From Chromatocurvus sp964613795 (GTDB lineage Bacteria > Pseudomonadota > Gammaproteobacteria > Pseudomonadales > Halieaceae): DNA of 64,000 bases. Position numbers and translations under genes: made by a program. The stretch lies in assembly GCA_964613795.1 (NCBI GenBank), contig CAZTJR010000012.1, forward strand, positions 31,323 through 95,322. Reading direction: 5' to 3'. Positions within the stretch are counted from its first letter, which is position 1. Each line of letters starts with the position of its first letter. Under the pieces are notes generated by a model that was not told where the DNA came from, ran no database searches, and worked only from the letters and a program-made list of their open reading frames with translations. Below are positions 57,578-64,000 of this stretch, in pieces.

Positions 57578-58609
57578 ATGATCAAGGTTGGAATAGTCGG
57601 CGGCACAGGCTACACCGGCGTGGAGCTTCTGCGGCTTCTCGCCAGTCACGATGAGGCGCAGGTGGTCGCCATCACGTCGCGCGGCGAAAACGGACGGCGT
57701 GTCGACGATCTGTTTCCCAATCTGCGCGGGCATTATGATCTGGCATTCTCGGATCCGGATATCGGGACTCTGGCTGCCTGCGACGTGGTGTTTTTTGCCA
57801 CCCCACATAACGTCGCCATGCGCATGGCTCCGGATTTGCTGGCCGCCGGAATTCGGGTGATCGACCTGTCAGCGGACTACCGGCTGCGCGACCACGAGCG
57901 CTGGTCGCAGTGGTACGGAGAGCCGCATGCCAGCCCCGAGACGCTCGCCGAGGCCGTCTACGGGCTGCCCGAGTTCAATCGTGACGAGGTGGCAAAGGCC
58001 CGGCTGGTGGCCTGTCCGGGCTGTTATCCTACCGCAATACAGCTGGGTTTCCTGCCGCTGCTCAAGGCGGGCCTGGTCGATGTAGATCACCTTATCGCGA
58101 GCGCGGCGTCGGCGGTGAGTGGCGCCGGTCGCCAGGCCAGGGTGGGCAATCTGTTGCCCGAGGTCTCCGACAGCTTCAAGGCCTATGGCGTGAGCGGCCA
58201 CCGGCATCTGCCGGAACTCGAGCAGGGCCTGGGTGATATCGCTGGCGCTCCGGTGCGCATGACCTTTGTTCCGCACATGCTACCGATGATCCGCGGTATT
58301 CACGCCACGCTGTTTGCCAGGCTCAGTGACCCCACCGCCGACGTCCAGGCCTTGTTCGAGAACGCCTACGTCAATGAGCCCTTTGTCGATGTGCTGCCGG
58401 CTGGCCACTATCCGCAGACGCGCACTGTGCGCGGGGCCAACCGCTGTCAGATTGCGGTTGAGCTGCCGCAGGGCCGCGACACGGTCGTGGTGATGGCGAC
58501 CGAGGACAATCTGGTCAAGGGGGCCGCCGGACAGGCGATACAGAATATGAATATTCTCTTCGGTCTGCCCGAAACAATGGGGCTTCTGCAGCTCGGCCTG
58601 CTGCCCTGA
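57578..58609 (+). CDS. argC: N-acetyl-gamma-glutamyl-phosphate reductase
   Basis: This 343-aa enzyme reduces acetylglutamyl phosphate in arginine synthesis. It has an NADP-binding start MIKVGIVGGTGYTGVELLRL and the catalytic cysteine in VACPGCYPTAIQLGFLPLL. Further motifs are AASAVSGAGRQAR and the histidine segment THMLPM-like FVPHMLPMIRGIHATLF. The ATG at 57578 has AAGGAGG at good spacing. The upstream extension in frame is not real. Confidence 0.98.
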   Translation: MIKVGIVGGTGYTGVELLRLLASHDEAQVVAITSRGENGRRVDDLFPNLRGHYDLAFSDPDIGTLAACDVVFFATPHNVAMRMAPDLLAAGIRVIDLSADYRLRDHERWSQWYGEPHASPETLAEAVYGLPEFNRDEVAKARLVACPGCYPTAIQLGFLPLLKAGLVDVDHLIASAASAVSGAGRQARVGNLLPEVSDSFKAYGVSGHRHLPELEQGLGDIAGAPVRMTFVPHMLPMIRGIHATLFARLSDPTADVQALFENAYVNEPFVDVLPAGHYPQTRTVRGANRCQIAVELPQGRDTVVVMATEDNLVKGAAGQAIQNMNILFGLPETMGLLQLGLLP

Positions 58610-58644
58610 ACGGCGCCGCTGCGTGCAGTGACGACAGGCAATAG

Positions 58645-58673
58645 TTGACTGAAAAGGTCGGACTTCTCATAAT
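58645..58673 (+). promoter_or_regulatory. Sigma-70 promoter for erpA
   Basis: TTGACT (58645-58650) and CATAAT (58668-58673) are separated by exactly 17 bp and lie 45 bp upstream of the erpA ATG. Both hexamers match five of six consensus positions. Placement between argC and erpA indicates that erpA has its own start of transcription. Confidence 0.75.
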
Positions 58674-58717
58674 CACGGCAAGCAGTCCCATTTACCTTTG
58701 TTTATCCGGTGCATTCC

Positions 58718-59071
58718 ATGACAGTAGCAGCCGCATTTGACCCGACTACGATCACACTGTCCGACAGCGCGGTGCGCAAGGTGCGGGAGTTGGTGACCGA
58801 GGAGGAAAACGGCGATCTCAAGCTGCGGGTGTTTATTACCGGCGGCGGTTGTTCAGGGTTCCAATACGGCTTTTCCTTTGACGAGGAGTCCGCCGACGAT
58901 GACACCGCGATTGAGGTTGATGGCGTCACTGTAGTGATTGATCCAATGAGCTTTCCCTACCTGGCAGGGTCCGAGGTGGACTATCTCGAGGGTCTCGAGG
59001 GCTCCCGTTTTGTGGTCAACAACCCCAATGCCACGACGACCTGCGGCTGTGGCGCCTCGTTTGCTATCTGA
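58718..59071 (+). CDS. erpA: Iron-sulfur cluster insertion protein ErpA
   Basis: This 117-aa A-type carrier has the three conserved cysteines, in TGGGCSGFQYGFSFDE and the end TTTCGCGASF. It delivers Fe-S clusters to apoproteins such as those of respiration and isoprenoid synthesis. I use the ATG at 58718. A GTG nine bases earlier is also in frame. The argC-erpA-anmK neighbourhood matches Pseudomonas. Confidence 0.96.
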   Translation: MTVAAAFDPTTITLSDSAVRKVRELVTEEENGDLKLRVFITGGGCSGFQYGFSFDEESADDDTAIEVDGVTVVIDPMSFPYLAGSEVDYLEGLEGSRFVVNNPNATTTCGCGASFAI

Positions 59072-59101
59072 TTCGCCGTTGCATGCCTGCCACGCTCCAG
59101 C

Positions 59102-60235
59102 TCAGTCGGTGACGCCCGGATAGACAGCTCCGAGCACCCGCAGCCCGGCAGCGCCCGTCACTTCCGGTGCGTTCCCCGGTCGGTTGCACAGACGCTGTCG
59201 CGCCAGCCAGGCAAACGCCGCAGCCTCAACCCAGTCCGGGTGTATGCCCAGAGAGGCCGTGGTATCGAGACGTGCAGGCCTTAGGCTGTGGTGCAGGCGT
59301 CGCATGATGTCCGCATTGTGCGCACCCCCCCCGCAAACGTAGACCTCCTGCGCGGCAAAGCCCGCCGTTTCCAGACTCCCGGCAATTGAGCGCGCGGTAA
59401 ATTCTGCCAGTGTCGCCTGTATATCCCGGGCTTCGAGTGCGTGCATCGCCTTTAGCCTGGATTGCAGCCAGTCGGCGCTGAAGTGCTCGCGGCCGGTGCT
59501 TCGGGGCCCTTTGCGGAGAAAAAACGGATCATCGAGGCAGGCGTCCAGCAGGTCCCGGTCCACCGATCCCCCTGCAGACCAGGCCCCGCCCGCGTCGTAG
59601 GCCGCACCGGTCGCTTGCTGTGCCCAGTAATCCAGCAGGGTATTGCCGGGGCCGCAATCGAAGCCACCCAGCAGGGTCAGCCCGTCAAGGAGGGTGGCGT
59701 TGGCAATGCCGCCGATATTGATAATGGCTCTTCTTGAGCCTTCCTGCGCAAACTGGTTCCGATGAAAGGCCGGCACCAGCGGCGCGCCTTCACCTGCCGC
59801 GGCGATGTCGCGGCGGCGGAAGTCCGCGACCGTGGTGATGCCGGTTAATTCCGCGATGGTGTTCGGATCGCCTATCTGCAGGCTGAAAGCGGCTGCGCTG
59901 TTTTCAGCCTGCCGCCGGGGACGGTGGCGCACCGTCTGGCCGTGGCTGCCGATGGCGGTAATTTGTTGCGGAACCAGGCCCGCATCCTTCAGTAATGCGA
60001 GGGCCGCTTCGGCGAAACAGTGTCCCAGGCGCCGATCCAGTTCACCCAGGCGGTCGATTTCGTCCTCGCCTGGCGTGCAGAGGGCCCCGATGGCCGCTTT
60101 CACTGTGCTATCGAGGGGATGACTGCGCGTTGCCCTCAGCGAGAGCTTGCCTGTCGTGTCGACGTTCAGAATGACAGCGTCGATGCCGTCTGCGCTGGTG
60201 CCGGACATCAGGCCGACATAGCGTTGATCTGACAC
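59102..60235 (-). CDS. anmK: Anhydro-N-acetylmuramic acid kinase
   Basis: This 377-aa sugar kinase recycles anhydroMurNAc from peptidoglycan turnover to MurNAc-6-phosphate. Motifs are RYVGLMSGTSADGIDAVIL, IGSHGQTVRHRP, NIGGIANATLL, GFDCGPGNTLLDYW and YVCGGGAHNADIMRRL. The GTG at 60235 lies 4 bp after the stop of the M23 peptidase gene, so the pair is probably coupled. An upstream extension of 67 codons lies inside that gene. Confidence 0.96.
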   Translation of the reverse strand: MSDQRYVGLMSGTSADGIDAVILNVDTTGKLSLRATRSHPLDSTVKAAIGALCTPGEDEIDRLGELDRRLGHCFAEAALALLKDAGLVPQQITAIGSHGQTVRHRPRRQAENSAAAFSLQIGDPNTIAELTGITTVADFRRRDIAAAGEGAPLVPAFHRNQFAQEGSRRAIINIGGIANATLLDGLTLLGGFDCGPGNTLLDYWAQQATGAAYDAGGAWSAGGSVDRDLLDACLDDPFFLRKGPRSTGREHFSADWLQSRLKAMHALEARDIQATLAEFTARSIAGSLETAGFAAQEVYVCGGGAHNADIMRRLHHSLRPARLDTTASLGIHPDWVEAAAFAWLARQRLCNRPGNAPEVTGAAGLRVLGAVYPGVTD

Positions 60236-60239
60236 GTGA

Positions 60240-61676
60240 CTATTGCGCCGCCTGTTCGCCCTTTTCGTCCTTCGCAGGGGCCGCTGCCATGGCCAGGCGT
60301 GACCCGGACTGCAGCTGTGCGAGCTGCTGTGCTGCGCTGGTGATGGTGGTGCGGAATTCGGGCAGTTCGGCCGCCGCGAGCGATTTTGCTTTCGGCAGCT
60401 GCTTGTGAATGGTGCGCGGATTGCGGTGCACGCCACTCACAAGGAACTCGTAGTGAAGATGTGGCCCTGTGGCAGCGCCGGTCGCGCCAACCGTGCCGAT
60501 AACCTGGCTTTGCACCACTTTCTGACCCTTGCTTACCTTGCGCTTATGCAGGTGCAGGTATTTGGTGATGTACTGTTCGCCGTGCTGGATGAAGACGTAG
60601 TTACCGTTGGCGCGAGTGTAGCCTGCCTCGATGACGCGTCCGTCCCCCGATGCGAATACCGGCGTGCCCCGGGGCGCAGCATAGTCCGTTCCACGATGCG
60701 GGCGCGTGGTCTTGTAAATGGGATGCTTGCGAGCCAGATTGAAGTTTGAGCTGATGCGGGTGAAGTCGACTGGCGCCATCAGGAAGGCCTTGCGCATACT
60801 GACCCCTTCCTCGTTGTAGAAGTTGTCGCGTCCGGTGCTGTCCCGATAGCGGAATGCGTTGAAGGTCTCACCGCGATTGGTGAAAGAGGCTGCCAAAATA
60901 CGGCCGTCCGAGAATTTCTCACCGTCGAGATAGAGCTCTTCATACAGCACGTGCATGGTGTCGCCGCGGCGCGGATCCAGGACAAAGTCGATGACGCCGC
61001 CGAAAACGTTGGCCAGTTCCATGATCAGGTTGTTGGACAAGCCGGCATCGCGGCCGGCGAGAAACAGCGAGGACTCTATCTCGCCAGATGCCCAGGCCTG
61101 GCGGACTTCAGGTTCCCTGGCGAGCTTTTCACTGGAGAATCCCCCGTCCATGCGGCGATAGATCACGCTTTGCAGCGGATCGATGACATGTTTCACGGCG
61201 CTCAGGTTGCCGTCTTCATCGGAAAGAAAAGCGAGAGTCTGTCCCGGGTAAATGCGCTCCAGCGCCTTCCCCTGGGGGGCGGTATTGACGATGTCATAGA
61301 CATCCCTGTCCGTGTGTCCGGCACGCTTGAAAAGGAGGGAAAGGTTGTCCCCGCTCTGGATGATCAGTTCGCGCCAGGCGGGCGCGTCCTGCTGGTCGTT
61401 GTTTATCTGGTGGGTTGCCAGTGGCGCGCTATCAACGGCGCTGACGGCAACATCCCGTGCGTCTGCCGATGCCGGTTCGCCAGAGACGTCAGTGACCAGC
61501 GCACTGTCGGGGGCGATGACGGTGGGTCGGTTTGCCTCGACATCACCGCCCGGCGCCATCAACGCGCTGATGGCGACCGCAGCCGTAATGCCGGCCAGCG
61601 CGAGCAGGTGTCGATGGCTGACGCGTGCCGGTTTTTTCAGCGGCGTTGCCCCGCGCGCGTGCTTGGGTGGAAACAT
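60240..61676 (-). CDS. M23-family murein endopeptidase (MepM-like)
   Basis: This 478-aa envelope protein has an N-terminal membrane anchor (LLALAGITAAVAISALMA) and an OapA/LysM-like region (around 110-170, IIQSGDNLSLLFKRAGHTDR). The zinc peptidase domain has HRGTDYAAPRGTPVFASGDG and GPHLHYEFLVSG, with the H-x3-D and HxH motifs complete. Such enzymes cut peptide crosslinks during cell-wall growth. It pairs with anmK as in Pseudomonas. The ATG 61676 gives a normal anchor. Confidence 0.95.
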   Translation of the reverse strand: MFPPKHARGATPLKKPARVSHRHLLALAGITAAVAISALMAPGGDVEANRPTVIAPDSALVTDVSGEPASADARDVAVSAVDSAPLATHQINNDQQDAPAWRELIIQSGDNLSLLFKRAGHTDRDVYDIVNTAPQGKALERIYPGQTLAFLSDEDGNLSAVKHVIDPLQSVIYRRMDGGFSSEKLAREPEVRQAWASGEIESSLFLAGRDAGLSNNLIMELANVFGGVIDFVLDPRRGDTMHVLYEELYLDGEKFSDGRILAASFTNRGETFNAFRYRDSTGRDNFYNEEGVSMRKAFLMAPVDFTRISSNFNLARKHPIYKTTRPHRGTDYAAPRGTPVFASGDGRVIEAGYTRANGNYVFIQHGEQYITKYLHLHKRKVSKGQKVVQSQVIGTVGATGAATGPHLHYEFLVSGVHRNPRTIHKQLPKAKSLAAAELPEFRTTITSAAQQLAQLQSGSRLAMAAAPAKDEKGEQAAQ

Positions 61677-62050
61677 GGGGTTTATCCTGTCTGGTCGACC
61701 TACCAGTATATAAAAAATATCGTCGGTTACTACCGTTATCAGGCTGCGCAATTGCACCAATAGTGTGCATTTTTAGAGCGCAAGCGCTCTGGTCCCGCCG
61801 GATTGTCGCGCGGCGGGAGGGCGGGTCCGGTCTGTCAGCATGTGAGTGGTCTGCGGTTGTTACTTTCCGTGACTGTTCCCATAGTTGCCGCTGGCCCTCG
61901 ACGCTGCGCCACTTTAAGGCAAATACTGCGTCAAATTAGCGCGGGTCGGGGGGTTGCGCTGCGCTCGTTTTGTGGGAATATAGGTAACGTCAGGGTAACA
62001 AAGCCCCCGACATCGATATTGACCTTGATTCACCACAGGAGATCTGTCCC
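61677..62050. other. 374-bp intergenic region between divergent genes
   Basis: No gene is visible. It must contain promoters for the leftward M23 gene and the rightward small exported protein. Two inverted repeats stand out: AGAGCG-CAAG-CGCTCT around 61776-61791, and TCCCGCC/GGCGGGA around 61795-61820. Neither has a T tract, so they look structural rather than terminating. A TATAGG about 70 bp before the 62051 start could be a -10 element. Confidence 0.4.
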
Positions 62051-62362
62051 ATGAAAAGAGTTCTGACGGCTTCACTGCTCGCTTTTGCGTCCGCCGGTAG
62101 TCTGGCTGACTGCATCGCACCCTTGCCTCGTGTTATGCCGACTGTACCCGATGGCGGTTCAGCCAGTGCGGCGGTCATGGCGGAGGCTGGCGAAGAGGTG
62201 CGGGGCTATGTCCGATCCCTGGAGGCCTATCTGGATTGCCGCAGTTCGCTGAACCCGCTGCAGCACAACTACCTGGTAGAGCAGGCAGAAACGCTGGCGG
62301 ATGCCTATAATCAAGAGCTCGCGAGCTTCTTTGGCCGCGACGAGATGCTGGCAAACAAGTAA
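62051..62362 (+). CDS. Small exported protein, unknown
   Basis: This 103-aa protein has a clear signal peptide (RVLTASLLAFASAGSLADC, cleavage before DC likely) and AGGAG before the ATG. The mature ~83 residues are mainly helical, with two cysteines (ADCIAP and LDCRSSL) that may pair, and a helix YLVEQAETLADAYNQELASF. I do not recognise a family. It stands alone between the M23 gene and tyrS, with its own upstream region, so it is probably an independent periplasmic protein. Confidence 0.75.
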   Translation: MKRVLTASLLAFASAGSLADCIAPLPRVMPTVPDGGSASAAVMAEAGEEVRGYVRSLEAYLDCRSSLNPLQHNYLVEQAETLADAYNQELASFFGRDEMLANK

Positions 62363-62580
62363 GGTGCCCGTTGTAAATTGACGCAAGGCTGAGCTTTCAG
62401 CACGATCGCGTCCCACGAACTGCCGCCATATAACGATAAGCGCGGTTCTTTCCATTTTGCCGGTGGTTTTCTTTGCATGGCAGGCATAGCCCATGACGGC
62501 GCTGAATTGGCAAGCCTCCGCTGTTTCTGTATCTTTCGCGCTCCCTCGAATAGTGCAATTAATGAAGGCGGCTGCCGGTA

Positions 62581-63876
62581 ATGAGCATTGAACTCTTAAA
62601 GGATTTGCAAGCGCGCGGACTGGTGTTTCAGATCGCGGGTGAGGACGCTCTGCCGGCCTGGCTGGATGCGCAGCCACGGACACTCTACTGTGGTTTCGAC
62701 CCCACGGCTGACAGCCTTCATATAGGCTCACTGGTTCCGCTTCTCATGTTGCGTCGTTTCCAGCTCGCCGGCCACAAACCGCTGGCGCTGGTAGGCGGCG
62801 CAACCGGCATGATCGGTGATCCGAGTTTCAAAGCGCAGGAGCGACAGCTCAATACGCCGGATGTCATTGACGGCTGGGTGGGACGATTGCGGGATCAGGT
62901 CGGCCGCTTTGTCGACGTCGACGCGGGAGCGTGCTCTGCTGAAATCGTCAATAATCTTGACTGGACACGTGAGCTCGATGTGCTGAGCTTCCTGCGGGAT
63001 GTAGGCAAGCATTTTTCCGTCAACGCCATGATTCAGAAGGAGTCGGTTAAGCAGCGGCTGGACCGCGAGGGCAGCGGCATCAGCTATACCGAGTTCAGCT
63101 ATATGATCCTCCAGTCCTATGACTTCGCGGAGCTCAATCGACGCTACGGGTGTGGGCTGCAGATCGGTGGCTCTGACCAGTGGGGTAATATCACTGGCGG
63201 TATCGATCTGACGCGGCGCATGAATGGCGCTACGGTCTATGGCCTTACCATGCCTCTGGTCACCAAGGCCGATGGCACGAAGTTCGGCAAAACCGAGTCC
63301 GGGACGGTCTGGCTGGACGCCGCGAAGACTTCCCCCTATGCGTTCTATCAGTTCTGGCTCGGCACATCGGATGCGGATGTGTATCGTTTTCTGCGTTATT
63401 TCACCTTCCTCGATATTGGCGCTATCGCTGAGATAGAGAAATCGGATGCGGCGGGTCAGGGCCGGCCCGAGGGGCAGGGTATTCTCGCGCGGGAGGTAAC
63501 GCGGCTTGTGCATGGTGATGACGGGCTGCAGGCTGCCGAGCGGATAACACGCAGCCTGTTTGACGGTGATCTGACCGCCCTGTCTGCTGCGGATCTGTCT
63601 CAGCTCAAGCTGGATGGCCTTCCCTCTTCTACGTTAGCAAGAGCTGATATTCCGGACACCGTGACGCAGTTGTTGGCAGAGGCGGGTATGGCGCGTTCGG
63701 GAAAGCAGGTGAAGGATGCATTGCTGAGCGGCGCGGTATCCGTCAATGGATGCCCGTTGGCCTGGGCTGATAATGGCGCACCGGCCGCGTGCCTTGCGCC
63801 GGAGCGGGCGCTGCACGGACGCTTTTTCGTCATCCGGCTGGGCAAGAAAAAGTACCATCTGTTCGACCTCGGCTGA
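62581..63876 (+). CDS. tyrS: Tyrosyl-tRNA synthetase
   Basis: This 431-aa class I synthetase charges tRNA-Tyr. It has the HIGH-type motif SLHIGSLVPLLMLRRFQLAG and the KMSKS-type motif TKFGKTESGTVWLD, as in the TyrS rather than TyrZ branch. The C-terminal S4 RNA-binding domain includes RSGKQVKDALLSGAVSVNG. It is preceded by 218 bp without a gene and followed by a strong promoter, probably for an rRNA operon. Confidence 0.97.
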   Translation: MSIELLKDLQARGLVFQIAGEDALPAWLDAQPRTLYCGFDPTADSLHIGSLVPLLMLRRFQLAGHKPLALVGGATGMIGDPSFKAQERQLNTPDVIDGWVGRLRDQVGRFVDVDAGACSAEIVNNLDWTRELDVLSFLRDVGKHFSVNAMIQKESVKQRLDREGSGISYTEFSYMILQSYDFAELNRRYGCGLQIGGSDQWGNITGGIDLTRRMNGATVYGLTMPLVTKADGTKFGKTESGTVWLDAAKTSPYAFYQFWLGTSDADVYRFLRYFTFLDIGAIAEIEKSDAAGQGRPEGQGILAREVTRLVHGDDGLQAAERITRSLFDGDLTALSAADLSQLKLDGLPSSTLARADIPDTVTQLLAEAGMARSGKQVKDALLSGAVSVNGCPLAWADNGAPAACLAPERALHGRFFVIRLGKKKYHLFDLG

Positions 63877-63925
63877 GGCCCTGGCAGCGAACAGCGATTT
63901 TTTTTAAAAAAGTCGGAGATAGTTG

Positions 63926-63953
63926 TTGCCAGGTCTCATTTCATCCGTATAAT
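63926..63953 (+). promoter_or_regulatory. Strong sigma-70 promoter, probably of an rRNA operon
   Basis: TTGCCA (63926-63931) and a perfect TATAAT (63948-63953) are spaced by 16 bp. A T/A-rich UP-like tract lies about 20 bp upstream, and a GC-rich discriminator GCGCCTCC follows. These are marks of rRNA promoters under stringent and growth control. tyrS is followed by 16S rRNA in Pseudomonas. The last 47 bp of the window would be leader RNA, and no rRNA sequence is seen yet. Confidence 0.75.
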
Positions 63954-64000
63954 GCGCCTCCTCGGTCAGGCAAAGCCTACCGGGAAAAACCTGCCCCTGG

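Noticed and set aside
61776..61820. Rho-independent terminator in the 61.7-62.0 kb gap
   Set aside because: Hairpins exist but lack a T tract in either direction, and both flanking genes start here rather than end.

Overview
The window reads as the chromosome of a high-GC gammaproteobacterium, plausibly of the marine Halieaceae/Cellvibrionales type. Several housekeeping blocks keep the order known from Pseudomonas: trpGDC-crp-osmC-coq7, purD-purH-fis-dusB-prmA-accC-accB-aroQ-dsbD, mrcB with an lpoP-like lipoprotein, hemL-hemB, and argC-erpA-anmK-M23 peptidase-tyrS followed by what looks like an rRNA operon promoter. The taxon is inferred from synteny and protein resemblance, not from a search.

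The left 11.6 kb is accessory. Positions 1-2800 hold a minus-strand RiPP operon. It encodes two nitrile-hydratase-leader-type precursors, an unknown 355-aa protein, a tandem-GNAT acyltransferase and, cut by the window edge, the start of a protein resembling the UPF0489/peptide-arginase family. This combination suggests a fatty-acylated peptide of the selidamide type. A decayed arsB-like gene follows, then a complete type I Wadjet operon (jetABCD, 3583-10427, minus strand). Next come DUF222 and group II intron reverse transcriptase remnants, then a second, 5'-disrupted copy of one precursor gene. The two precursor copies are direct repeats that bracket the Wadjet locus.

Positions 11.8-30.5 kb hold a 16-gene plus-strand operon for an MSHA-like type IV pilus/pseudopilus machine. 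It has three related pilins, inner-membrane MshI/J/K-like assembly proteins, an MshL-like lipoprotein secretin, MshN- and MshM-like proteins, a GspF/PilC-like platform and a GspE/PilB-like ATPase. Mixed in are four pseudopilins with a shared LPCP(A/D) head motif, three of them with EF-hand-like acidic loops. Three of the four (400 to 897 aa) carry long hydrophobic stretches in the head or C-terminal part, which is unusual for pilins. This is the best candidate in the window for an undescribed system.

The rest is core metabolism and envelope biology: tryptophan, purine, fatty-acid, ubiquinone, haem and arginine pathways, periplasmic thiol and copper handling, peptidoglycan synthesis and recycling, and Fe-S assembly. 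Most core genes sit in tight operons with ATGA or TGATG overlaps. Translation starts were chosen from such overlaps, Shine-Dalgarno sequences and family start positions, so several differ from the longest possible reading frame.
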